This document shows, in pieces, positions 42,061 through 53,700 of a DNA stretch of 64,000 bases (position 1 is its first letter; every line of letters starts with the position of its first letter). A model generated the notes under the pieces. It saw only the letters and a program-made list of their open reading frames with translations, was not told the DNA's origin and did not search any database. Origin of the DNA: Cymbomonas tetramitiformis (lineage: Eukaryota > Chlorophyta > Pyramimonadophyceae > Pyramimonadales > Pyramimonadaceae); the NCBI GenBank assembly GCA_001247695.2, contig LGRX02035104.1, positions 1-64,000 on the forward strand, read 5' to 3'. The translations under genes were made by a program, and so were the position numbers.

Positions 42061-43185
42061 GACTGTTACCTAAGCTTGAGCATAATACATGAGATCGTTC
42101 CGTTAAAATGCATCGATCTCAACCCTCGAGTTCAGGAGATACACTCGTGAGTGTATCTTGATCGTCGAGGGACTGTATGTATGCTTATGGTAAACTCAAC
42201 ATTTTACGAGTTTTTTATCGACTTCGCCACGTGCTAGGTTCGACTGCTCCGTCACCAACCACGTGGTGGGTGCAATCTCAACCCTCGAACGTAATACACC
42301 CCACGACCACGTCGTGGAACGCTAAGCATCGAGGGACCTTGACTCGTGTCGTGTCAAAAATAGTAAAGCAAGAAGAGCAAGCACCCACCACAAAGTTTTG
42401 GTTCGATCGTTCCGTTAAAAGGCATCGATCTCAACCCTCGAGCACTCAACCACGGAGGCGTCGAGGGACCTTTAAACTTTTCAGTGATGGGTGCGTCACA
42501 CTCCTCACAAGCAGTAAATAAATAATTGGGGGAAACTAACAGGTTATGAGGGTGAGAGAAGGGAGGGGGACTGCTATGTTCAAGCTGAAAAAATGAACAT
42601 AAACTACATAAACTACGGGGCGCTGGCCTCGGCCTAGGGGGCGTTGGCCTTGGGGGTGTCGGTTTATGAATTTATAGATGACTGTTACCAAAGTTTGAGC
42701 ATAATACAGTTCGATCGTTCCGTTAAAATGCATCGATCTCAACCCTCGAGTTCAGGAGATACACTCGTGAGTATATCTTGAGCATCGAGGGACTGTATGC
42801 ATGCTTATGGCAAACTTGATATTTTACGAGTTTTTTTTATCGACTTCGCCACGTGCTAGGTTCGACTGCTCCGTCACCAACCACGTGGTGGGTGCAATCT
42901 CAACCCTCGAACTTAATACACCCCACGACCACGTCGTGGAACGCTAAGCATCGAGGGACCTTGACTCGTGTCGTGTCAAAAATAGTAAAGCAAGAAGAGC
43001 AAGCACCCACCACACAGTTTTGTTTCGATCGTTCCGTTAAAAGGCATCGATCTCAACCCTCGAGCACTCAACCACGGAGGCGTCGAGGGACCTTTAAACT
43101 TTTCAGTGATAGGTGCGTCACACTCCTCACAAGCAGTAAATAAATAATTGGGGGAAACTAACAGGTTATGAGGGTGAGAGAAGGG
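42059..43185. repeat. ~622-bp tandem duplication with hairpin cassettes
   Basis: Two collinear units (landmark CTCAACCCTCGAGTTCAGG at 42,118 and 42,740; CGACTGCTCCGTCACC at 42,241 and 42,863). Each unit holds three cassettes of the form CTCAACCCTCGA-N-TCGAGGGAC. Two of them enclose perfect inner hairpins, GATACACTCGTGAGTGTATC and CCACGACCACGTCGTGG. Unit 1 contains no long G-rich insert, while a short GGCCTTGGGGG piece separates the units (42,615-42,660). Confidence 0.88.
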
Positions 43186-43199
43186 AGGGGGACTCAAGG

Positions 43200-43680
43200 T
43201 GAAAAAACGAACGTAAACTACTAGTTTAGGGGGTTGAAATAAGGGGGAAACGTGTCATTATTTCGGGTGAAATAAAGGGCAAAAACTGCCGGCGTATGAG
43301 GGTTAAAGAAGGGTAAAAAACTGCCGTTTTTAACGTTAAAAAAACGAACAAACCTATAGGTTTTCGGGGTTGAAATAAGGGGGGAAGTCATTATTTCGGC
43401 GTTTATGTTTAAGCGAGGGGCGCCCTTGCATTATTTAAAAAGAAACACGTTAATAAAGGCATAAATTGCCAGTTTTTGGGGGTGAAAAAGGGGGCAAAAA
43501 CTGCCTTCTTCTAAATGAAATAAGGGGTATAAACTACCCGTTTCTGGGGCGAATGAAAGGGTAAAAAACAGCCGTTTTCTAAGTGCAATAAAGGGTATAC
43601 ACAGTTGATTAAAGGGGTTGTATTAAGGGGCAAACGCTAGCAATATTTGAGGTGAATTAAAAGGGCATAAGGGGGCATGA
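43200..43680. repeat. Degenerate ~60-bp repeat
   Basis: Repeated GGGTGAAATAAGGGG and AAAAACTGCC motifs with many substitutions. No gene. Confidence 0.7.
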
Positions 43681-43681
43681 T

Positions 43682-44090
43682 GCTTTTCTTTCAAAAATGA
43701 AATATAATCAAACAAAACAATGCAAAACAAATACATGGTGAAAAATGATCCTATTTACCTTCGAACTCCAAAATCTACACGAGGATGCCTACAATTATTG
43801 CCTACAATGCCACCACCTGCCATACACAAAACACGAAAAAATCAACGATCGGATCAAATAAAAATGAGTGAAAGCAAAGCGGGGTGCTTTTCTTTCAAAG
43901 ATGAAATATGATTAAACAAAACAATGCAACACAAATACAGGATGAAAAATAATCCTAGTTACCTTCGAACTCCAAGGTCTACACGAGGATGCCTACGGTT
44001 TTTGCCTACAATGCCACCACCTGCCATACACAAAACACGAAAAAAGTCAACGATCGGATCAAATAAAAATTAGTGAAAGCAAAGCGGGGT
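43682..44090. repeat. 204-bp direct repeat
   Basis: Two units beginning GCTTTTCTTTCAAA (43,682 and 43,886) and sharing CTACACGAGGATGCCTAC and CCACCACCTGCCATACAC. Confidence 0.9.
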
Positions 44091-44099
44091 GAAACATAC

Positions 44100-47040
44100 C
44101 TTATATCGGCAGGGTTGGGTTCCAACCCAAAGCGTGCCAAGGCTACGCATGCCCTGCCCAAATGGGCTTTGACGCTCAACCCTCGCTCACTCAAGCATTG
44201 CATGTAATAAAAATCATCCCAAAGAGAAAAGATGCTACTACACAAAGAAAGGGGTACTCACCTGATCATTCTCCTATACCATGATGACCAGGGTTTGGCC
44301 TACAATCCAACCACATGATGTATACAAAACATCAAAAAAAACGGCAAATGAAGGTGGTGAAAACACTTATCAGTTTCCTGGTGTTTCCACACCACCAGAG
44401 CCCGACAAGCGGGGTGGTAACCAGAATCGGAGCGTCGGATATTTCTATACCGCCTCCTCGCCAGGAGCCATTGGGCGGTTTGCATTTTGGTGGATCTTCA
44501 ATAGCATCCAAGAGAAAAGAAAAACAAGCTTAAACAAACAACCATGATAACAAATAAGTTGAAGCGAACGCACCTTGAATCGAAAGGGTTGGGTTTCATC
44601 CCAAGGCGTGCCAGCGGCTACGCACTACCCCCTCTGTGAGACTAACCACGGTATTGTCCTTCAGTGACTCCCGAAATTTCACGTTCGTAGAAACCAAAGC
44701 GAGCGTGCATACATACAATAAAACACGTTCATAAAATACACAATCAAGAACTAAAAAGCCCCCACACCCCAAGCCATGCATAAACTCAAACAAAATTTCA
44801 ACTATTCAATTATATCGCACTGTGAGGTCGGCACCGCGGTGCCGACCTCCAAGTCTAAGAAGACGCATCACACGAAGGCCACGCTACAAAAAAACGTTTA
44901 CAAACTGGGTACTTACCGATGCAGTAACCTTCGCTAGTTCCACACGAGCTTAAAAATTCGCGCGCTGATCCCACACACCCCAAACCCAAAACCGTTCGGA
45001 TAAGTGTCCGAAGGCCTAAGACTAATAATTCCTAACATCGATACCACACTCCTCGAGAATAACTCTTAAGTGTGCACGACTGAACACTGCAACTAAACTG
45101 CTGAATTCGGGTTCTAATAACTCTCAACAAGCGAGATTGTTGGAAAAAATTGCGAGATCACGCACGGTGTCGCCATAACGAGACGCCTCAAAATTCTCCG
45201 TAACGAAGAACCCAATAAAAATAGTTCGTTTCACATAAGCAACCTGGAAAGTAAAGTCAACAGTGGTTAGCATGAAACCAGCAAAAGCAAAAGCAAACTC
45301 TCTGTGCAATAGTCGCGGCAGGAGCGCCCTGTATTTCAAATTTCTCTTGTCGCACTCAACGAACGCTGTGGTGTGTTGACGTTGAAAGTGTTGAAAACAT
45401 TTTGATTTCCCTTCGCCACGTCATCGTCATGCCATCGGGTGTAAAATGGGACAGTAGGGGACACGGGATTGTCACTGTATGCAGTATAGATTTTTGTCGG
45501 AATCACGAATTGAACGACCGATGTCTTACTCGGATTTTAATCGGTAGAATTATACCACTCAAGGTATGTCGTCTCCGATTTCTGCCATCCTAATTACACT
45601 GTCGGAACATTCTCGTATCTATACAAGTACTGCTACTTGATACTGGTGCAGCATTTTCATAGAATACGCACTGTGTCACAAGACCGGAAATTAATCGCTC
45701 AAGTGACACTAATGAAAAAATTATGACGGGAATCAAAGTCGATTTCAAACCCATTTGTTGCACTCCTACGTAAAATTCCGATACGCTCACGTATGGCGAA
45801 GGCGTGATTCTCATCGAAATCACGGCTTGAATGACCAATGTCTCATTTGGATATTAATCGATACAAATTATACCACTGAAATTATACCAAACACAGCAAC
45901 AGTTAAAATTTTCATTACAGAGTTACAGTATTTCAAAAATTACGAATGGAATCGCAACTGGCCGCGGTCGATGAATGTCACGGTTCCAAAAGTTCCATGG
46001 GACGTGGCATCACGAAATGATCGCATATCATGACATGGACAGGATGATATCAAAATTGCCCTCACCCACGTTTTTCACGACCACGCGACACTGCATTCAA
46101 ATGTTACAATATAATTCCACGTCGTGTCACGATCGGTCGCTGGGCGATTAAACGGGTGCTACAGGTTCGTAGCACGGAGTAAGCTGCTATGGCTCACTGT
46201 TGTGTAAGAATTATACACTGATTCCACTACTGTGTGAAATGTAAATATCGATATAAGTTGTTTTACGGAAAAGCTCCGATGGCTAATATTTTATACTGTT
46301 AAGAAAAACTAAGAACGTCCAAAGAGCCTACACGGCTCTTTTAATAGCAACATGTCAAAACCCGAACAGGCCCGAGGAACTTCGGATTGTACTGACGTGT
46401 CGATTACTGGTGCTCTCTGTATCTCCCAGTTCTGGTCGACCAATCGATGGTCTGATCTGCGGTGGGTGCAGATTGCTGATGCTGTTTCGGGTGCAGATTG
46501 CTGATGCTACTTCAGAGTCTGACTGTCATTGCTGATGACTCGTGTCATAGGCTGTCACTCGTCACTCGTTAGACTGTCACTCGTGTCATCGATTGTCACT
46601 CGTGTCATAGACTGTCCCTAGTACAACTCTCCCCCCCCTTTGGGCGCGCCTACGTCCTCGCTAGCGCTTGTGTTTCGGAATGGAGGTTACACGTGAGGTA
46701 CACTCGCAGCATACTATTATTAGCCATCAGGCGATCGGTTCTAGGGTCCGTGCCCCCCAGTCCTTGGGTCTGGGTCCCCTGCCGTCGGCTGGATTTTCCC
46801 GAAACCCCCTTACCGAATCACGCTGCCAACGCTCAGACGGTTTAGGAGTTCGGTACTTTTCCAATCCACGGGTCTCCTGCTCCCATTACGCCCCGAGACT
46901 CGCGCCTCAGTATCTTGGGTTGATGTCGTGAGTGCGGGGGCACGCGCAGCTCCCTCGGCTGGAACACCCACTTTCGCAGTGGATGCTAGGGCAGGTGCGC
47001 CCCCTGACACTACACTCAGCGTTACTCTCGCCAGCTGCCC
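44100..47040. other. No recognised gene; scattered palindromes and short repeats
   Basis: Includes a perfect 26-bp palindrome at 44,824-44,849 (core GGCACCGCGGTGCC), GGTTGGGTT/AACCCAA hairpins at 44,110 and 44,588, and a GTCACTCGTGTCAT repeat near 46,555-46,620. ORFs are below about 90 codons and show no domain. Confidence 0.5.
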
Positions 47041-47050
47041 AGTCGATACT

Positions 47051-47584
47051 CTACTCAGCGTCCTCATCTTCTTGGGCTGTCAACACAGATATCAAGTCCA
47101 CTACGGCCGCCACGCTTTCCTCACTCATGCGATCTCCCAGCTTCAATTCACAAAACAGGTGATGAGGAAGAGAGCGAGGTATCGCGTATACCGCTTGCGC
47201 GGAACCCATGCCTCGAGAGCCGGAAGCAGATACACTTTCTTGCGAAGTGTTTTCATGTTTCCCGGTGATAGCTCTTGCTGGACAAGGCGTACTGCTGGTA
47301 CACCGCAATAATGGTACGGATAGTACAGCATTAGTCCAAATGTGGGTAGGCTTCATGTAAGGCGTGCCATACTTACAGTAGGTAGTGACCAGGGGTTCTG
47401 GTAGACCCTTCATCACCTCTCGTGTGTGCAGTCCTCGTAGAGCGTCCCCGGCCGGATTCTCAATAAAGTAATAGGCAGGATCGTAGTACTCGATGATCTG
47501 CCTCGTCCTTTGCACCCGCCGGTCTGCTAGCTCCAAGTCCGGTGTCCCTTTGGTCTTGGCCTTACTGTACTCCTTGCATTGCAT
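47051..47584 (-). pseudogene. Cytosine-5 DNA methyltransferase, N-terminally truncated
   Basis: A 177-codon frame opening CKEYSKAKTKGTPDLELADR and continuing with ADRRVQRTRQIIEYYDPAYY, FIENPAGDALRGL (the ENV/ENP-type motif IV), MKGLPEPLVTTYCKYGTPYM and KPTHIWTN, ending in IPRSLPHHLF. This order matches the phage/giant-virus-type C5 methyltransferase family. In that family the EYSxAKTxG segment directly follows the catalytic Pro-Pro-Cys loop; here the codons before Cys are ATG CAA and the similarity stops. The SAM-binding N-terminus (motif I) and the proline of the catalytic loop are absent. The break lies about 10 bp from the end of the Dualen-like element, so the insertion probably split the gene, or the gene belonged to an older element. 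As it stands it cannot be active. Confidence 0.75.
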
Positions 47585-47593
47585 TCCTGGTCA

Positions 47594-48376
47594 GTTGACA
47601 GTCGCAAACGCTAAACGGTCACAGTCAACAGTGCCGTTCATGAGTTGTTAAGTATGGAAATGCGAGTTATTGCAAATGACTCTTTCCGCAAAAAGACTTT
47701 TTCCTTCGGGCCCAACTTTGTTGCGCTACTGCAGGCACAGCCCCTTGTGATTTTAATCACATTACATGAAGTACAATTTTTTCCAACGTTCGTAACTAAG
47801 ATATATTTATTCACAAGGCGAATACCTTTTTCTTGAGCTCTTGATCGACCCCATCTGCAACCGCATCAGCTTCGTTTGCAGTCGCGACTGCAAGCTAAGT
47901 TGATGCGGTTCAAGATAGGGTCGACCAATTCACGACAGGCGAGGGGTGTTCTTGCGTTCTAGCGCTAGAAACTTGTCAGATATATTCGTATCAATAATGT
48001 GTATGAGTATATCCCGTAAGTTTCAGGTCATACCTTGAAGCATACTTCAAACAGTCGCATATCATTGGTTCCAAACCCAAAACATCTGCCTTAGAAATAA
48101 ATTGCGCGTCTCGCGTACAAGTAACTTGAAGCTTTGAGCTTCAAGTAACTTAAGGATATTCATCTTGGCAGTATTTGTGCCAAGTTTCGTGCTCTATGAC
48201 GCACGGGAAGCCCTCGGCTGTTTGGCATCTTTGGGTTTGGGTTCGAACCCAAACCCAAACCCAAAACATCTGCCTTAGAAATAAATTGCGTGTTTCGCGC
48301 ACAAGTAACTTGAAGCCTTGAGCTTCAGGTAACTTAAATATATGTATCTTGGTAGTATTTGTGCCACCACTTTTCG
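47594..48376 (+). mobile_element. 5' leader of the long Dualen-like element
   Basis: Begins GTCGCAAACGCT and matches the inner part of both arms of the short copy (TAAGTATGGAAA, CAACTTTGTTGCGCTACTGC). It includes the 52-bp palindrome at 47,859-47,910 and a ~184-bp direct repeat (from AACCCAAAACATCTGCC, 48,074 and 48,258). Each repeat unit has an ACTTGAAGC-GCTTCAAGT hairpin. Likely promoter and 5' untranslated region. Confidence 0.75.
47859..47910. repeat. 52-bp near-perfect palindrome (copy 2)
   Basis: Same structure and core (TGCAGTCGCGACTGCA) as at 40,252-40,303, in the same position relative to the element's 5' end. Confidence 0.92.
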
Positions 48377-50725
48377 ATGAACCGTCCAGGCGTGCCACCC
48401 CGGAGCGGGCCGCGGGGCAAAAAAACGGTCGTTAGAAAATTAGTTCCAGTGATTCTTTGTGGGATATTTTTCAAATATCTTACGACAGCTACGACCAGCG
48501 ACACACAAGAAGAGGAAGAGAAGACAGGTGCGCGAAAGGTACGGGCCCACGCTGTCGATTTTCCGCCGGCACGGGGCACTTTTCCTGCAGTGCAGAGGCG
48601 AAAGCACCCCGAAATTCACTCGAAAACTCACATAAGCAGGAAAAACAGAGATGGGATTCACTTTTTTTACACACCCAGAAAAAAACGAGAAGTTCGGGAA
48701 TTATTTCCAGACGAAATACGTGAAAATAAGGAGACCCGGAAGAAGCTCGAGCGGTCACGGAAGATGCAGAACGCCCAGCAGCACAACAGGCAACAGCGTG
48801 GAATGGCACCACCAGGCGCGGAAGGGGGGAGTCGAGAGATGGAGGACAGGAGGGTCATGCTCGAAATTCACAAAGAGTTCATGGCAACGAAACCCGCCAC
48901 GTTGACGTCATTCACCGACGGGGCGAAGGCGCGAAGCTACAGTTGCCACTGAGCGAACAGTTCGAGGAGCAACGTAACCTAACTGTCAAGCTTGAACAGG
49001 CACGGGACCTGACGACCACCAAGTCCAAGGCCCTCGAGAACTTCTATTCCGAAGAATTGAAGGATGTACGGCTGTCGTACACCAAGTGGGCGAAGGGGTA
49101 CCCACTGGAAACGCCGCATGGGACACTGGACGAGGCGGGCCACATTCGTTACAGCCTCCTTAAAAACTGCACCACGATAGACGGCAAGAACCTCGACGAG
49201 AATGGATTTTTGGCTAACGACTTCCACATTACGGTTGGGCCCATGCGAGTGCCACCCCAGCAAGCGATCGAGTTCCTGGGTCACATGGAGGCGGTCCTTC
49301 GAGGCCTTCATCGAGAACACCAAGACAGGCACATAATCTCCAGACAGTCACCTCCGAGGCCGCGTTTTCATTCTGGAAGGGTGGCGGCGCTCGACATCAA
49401 GTTCACCAAAACCGAGTACGCCACCACGGTTTTAGCGACCACCCTCCCACTCCTCCCGGTGAACTGCTTCCCGATAGGGGGAGACCTCTTCACGCAGGAT
49501 GAACCAGTCTTTCCGCGGGTACGCATCTATGACGTTGCGACGAGAGGTGGGTCAGAGAGCAGAATGCTTCACGTATTGAGTGACGAGCTGAAAGGTAAGA
49601 GCATCACCGACCTGGAGGAGAACCTGCTTGAGGTGGAGGGTCTGGAATCGGCTCAAAAAGGACACCGACTTCAGCAGCGAGTAGCTTCCATCACGGCAAA
49701 CTGGCTGAAGTTGGTGGCCGTTTCCGAGGAGGCCGCACAGAAAATCGAGACCGGCACGGTACGCATACCTGGAATCAACGACTACGAGGTGCAACGGGTG
49801 GCCCTCATCAAGGACGTCGACAAACTGGCGGAGACCGAAGTGGTGGTGGTGGACACGGGCTCAGTCATCGACCCCGAGTTCGACACAGAGGCGCTGGTAA
49901 GAGCGGTGGACGAAGTGTTCAATACGGCGTTGGGTGAATACGAACATCTACTACCTCACCTAGCAGTGCCATCATACCCGGCTACGGACAAGAAGGACGT
50001 GGCCTCTTTTGCGCGACTTCGGCAGCTGTATAAGGGACGCCTCTTTTATTTCATCGCCAGCGAGGAAGCCTATAGGTGGCTGACAGCGCAAGAGGGGTCG
50101 CAAGCCAAAGTTACTGTTGAGCATAAAGGTATGTATTTCTATTTGAGGCCATCCGACTACTCCCGCAACGGCAAGCGTGGACGTGGGCGTCAGCAGCGAC
50201 CCGTGGGCATCACGCGCGACGACACTGTTGTACAAGCACTTGAAGCAAAACTGGGCACCTTCGCCGAGGCAGTCAAGGCGGCGACTGCCAGTCGTGGAGG
50301 TGAACTTGGGGGCGACACCGAGAGCGCCATACAGGATCTTGGGCGTCAGGTCAACGTCCTCAGCGACAAGGTTGAGAAGGGCTTCAAGGACACGGTCGAC
50401 AACGTGAAGAAGGTGAACGCGTCAGTCGACAACGTGGACAAAGGGGTCAACAAAATCATCGACCTCACTGGCAACGTGCTCAAGCGACAAGACGCACATC
50501 TTGAGCTGGCGGAGAATCAGAACAAGGTGGCCACGGCTATGCTTCAGAACCTGATCAAGCTCAACAGCAGCGCGGGAACACCGACCCCGACCCCGCCATC
50601 TACTGGCACTGGAAGGCGTAAGAGGGGTACGGCGGGAACTCCCGCATCAGACACGCGTGTCGACACGGACACCGATATGGATACGGTTAGCAGCCAAATC
50701 GAGAACCTCAAGAGACTAAGAAAGG
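48377..50725 (+). other. ORF1-like N-terminal region
   Basis: A basic N-terminus (frame of 48,377-48,952: RPGVPPRSGPRGKKTVVRK and later KKLERSRKMQNAQQHNRQQR), then the main frame from about 48,901 with charged helical sequence. At 50,221-50,560 a coiled coil is evident (heptad-like DNVKKVNASVDNVDKGVNKI). A Pro/Thr linker and GRRKRG basic patch follow. The layout (coiled coil plus basic region) is what LINE ORF1 RNA-binding proteins look like, but no RRM or CCHC motif is seen. Local frame use around 49,290-49,400 is ambiguous. Confidence 0.5.
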
Positions 50726-53700
50726 TGAGTAAAACACAGCACCCCACTCAAAAAATCAACTGTCTGAAAGAGGGGGAACCAACGGGAGAAAAACGGGCGC
50801 TGAGCAGCGGGGTTAAGGTGGGATACATCAGGAAAGCGAGACAAAGAAGGCAGGAAGGGGAGAAAAGAAGGGGTGAAAAAAGATCAGAGGCTGAGCAACT
50901 GAAGAAAAGAGGGCGCTGGAAACAGCACGAGAAGGAGAGAGCGGAGAATCAGCACGAGCCCTCTCCATCATCCCTGCTAGTATTTTCCAGCAGTACGGCG
51001 ATCGACTGGAGCCATATGTCTGAAAATAGTGTGGGAAATAGTCAGTACGGGGCCCATCCCAAACGGGTGGAAGTATGCAAACAACAGAGCAATCAAAAAA
51101 TATGTATTATATGCATCACCCGTAACTGCCTGATATTTTATGAAGGGGAAGAAAATCATAAGGTGAAAAGAGTGAGCATCCTGCCACATCCTGTATGCAC
51201 AAGTAGGGGGGAAAAGGAGAACATCCCAAGGGCACCGACACAAGCTGGCATGGTCCACACACAGCCACAAGGGTATGACACTTGCTATATGGAAATATAC
51301 AGTGTACCCACCCCATACAAAAATCCCAGCACCAACTGGAAACATCCTGACTGGATAACATACCCCATACACATAGGCCAACAGATAAATAGAGGTCAAA
51401 ATGATACCAAGTGTAAAAGAAATAAGAAACTCAGTAAGTATGAAACTATACCAGCCCCGGAGATAGCAGCTCAACTAGCTGAGTATTTGACAGAGGTGTA
51501 TGAAGCTTGCTCACAAAAGGCTCAGTGGCGAGATAACACACAAGCCAGTAGTGAACAACAAAAGGCAAGTAGGTGCAAATATTTCCAGAAGGCTGATAAG
51601 CACACGGAGGCTTGTCACACACACATAAATTGGCAACACATGGTTCACAGGGACTGCAGCAATAAAACAAACTGCTCGGCTACACACGAGAAAATAAGAA
51701 GAAACCCTAACTCAAAGGGGACATACCTACAGAAAAAGGGGGGAATATGGGCACATGACGGCAAAGCCGAACCAAAATTTTTTGCACAATGCCTACAAAT
51801 GGTGAAACGAGAAGGTGAGGTGAAAATGAGCATGAACGGACGACATTGGACATTTAGCGAATTGCTCCAGGAGCTCTACGTTAAAATACGAACTTTTGTA
51901 AAAACAACCAAAATGGACAGATATTTTGAGGGGACACCCAAAGGATGTATACAAACAAGTATTGACGAAAACGGAGCTCAGAAATGCAGTAAGGAGGCTA
52001 TGAGGGGGTTTCAGTTGTACGTAACGCGTAACAAGGGGGGCAATACGGAAGGAGAAACACACGAGCCAAGGAGGTGCACAGATAACAATGGCCATGGAAA
52101 TGACATGCAAGGTACACTAAAGAATAGGGAACCGATTGAAGCGAACTGCACCGCAATATACGAAATTAAGGGAGGAAACCCTAACCCGGAGGGGACATAC
52201 CTACAGGAAAAGGGAGGAAAAGGGGCACATGGCGGCAAAATTGGGCTAAAATATTTTGCACAGTGCCTACAAATGCTGAAACGAGGAGGCGAGATGAAAA
52301 CAAGCACGAACGAACGACATTGGACATTTAGCGAATTGCTCCAGGTGCTCTACGTTAAAATACGAACTTCTGTAAAAGCGACCCGAATGGACAGATATTT
52401 TAATGGGACACCTAAAGGACGTACACAAGCAAGTATTGAGGAAAACGGAGCTCAGAAAAGCAGTAAGGAGGCTACGAGAGGGCTGCAGTCGTACGTAACG
52501 CGTAACACAGGGGGCAATAAGGAAGGAGGAACATGTGAACAAAGGGGGCGCACAAAGAATAATGGACATAAAAATGACCCACAAGGTACAATAAAGAATG
52601 AAGAGCCGATTGGAATAAATTACACGGCAATATACGGGAGAATGAGAGGAAACCCTAACCCGGAGGGGACATACCTACAGGAAAAGGGAGAAACAGGGGC
52701 ACATAACGGCAAAATTGGACAGAAATATTTTAAACAATACCTACAAATGGTGAAACAAAGAAGTGGGATGAAAATGAGCGTGAACGGACGAAAATGGGCA
52801 TTTAGCGAATTGCTCCAGAAGCTCTACGTTAAAAAACGAACTTTCGCAAAAACGACCCAAATGGACAAATATTTTGAAGGGACACTTAAAAGGCATGCAC
52901 AACTAATTATTGAGGAAAACGGAGCCCAAAACTACAGTAAGGTGGGAGTGAGGAGGCTGAGAGCGTATGTAACGCGTAACGAGGAAAACGATACGGAACG
53001 AGAAACACGAAAACAAATGAGGTGTATGGGGGATAATTACCACCATAACAATTCACGAGACACACTGAAAAGTGAGAAGCCGATTAAAATAAGCTGCGAG
53101 GCTACACACGAGAAAACGAGAAGAAACACTAACACTGAAAAGGTGTACCTACAGGATGAAAGGGGAATAGAAGCACACAAAGACGAAACCGGACAGAAAT
53201 TTTTTGCACAATACTTGCAAATAGCGAGATGCAAAAGGGTCATGAAAATGAGTGTGGACGGACGACATTGGACATTAAGCGAATTGTGCTGGATGCAAGT
53301 CGAAAGAAAACAAAGTTTTTCAAAAATGTACCCCGGAGCGAAACATTTGCAGGGGGGACCCCAGGGGGGTACACAGAAATGTAGGGAAAGGGGCGAGGCT
53401 AGGAAATGCAGTAAGGAGAGCAAAGGACCACACACAAGTGTAACGCGTAACAAGGAAAATGACACGAAGGGCAGAGCGCGTGCAAAGTGGCGTAACGAGC
53501 GAAATGCAAACAATTCACAGGGGAAAAGTTGGCAAAAGACGGACCGTACCCACGATAAAGTTGCGATGAATAAAGTAATACTCGTAATTTGCGTTATGAC
53601 CGCGGTCCTGACAAGAGGTAATATGAGAGGACGAAAAAGACTGGGCCAAAAGCCAATACAAAATACACAGACAACGGATTGCAAGGAGGCTGGCAAGAGG

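Noticed and set aside
41467..42073. Gly/Leu- or Pro/Gln-rich proteins on either strand
   Set aside because: They are translations of a G-rich minisatellite; all frames are open and none has other features.
45500..45890. tRNA genes suggested by GTTCAATTC- and GTGGTATAATT-like motifs
   Set aside because: The T-stem and acceptor do not pair in either copy, so no cloverleaf can be drawn.
48880..48960. Programmed -1 frameshift site at the start of the giant ORF
   Set aside because: AAACCC is present, but it is not in the X-XXY-YYZ register for the upstream frame. A short intron or a mutation explains the frame change equally well.
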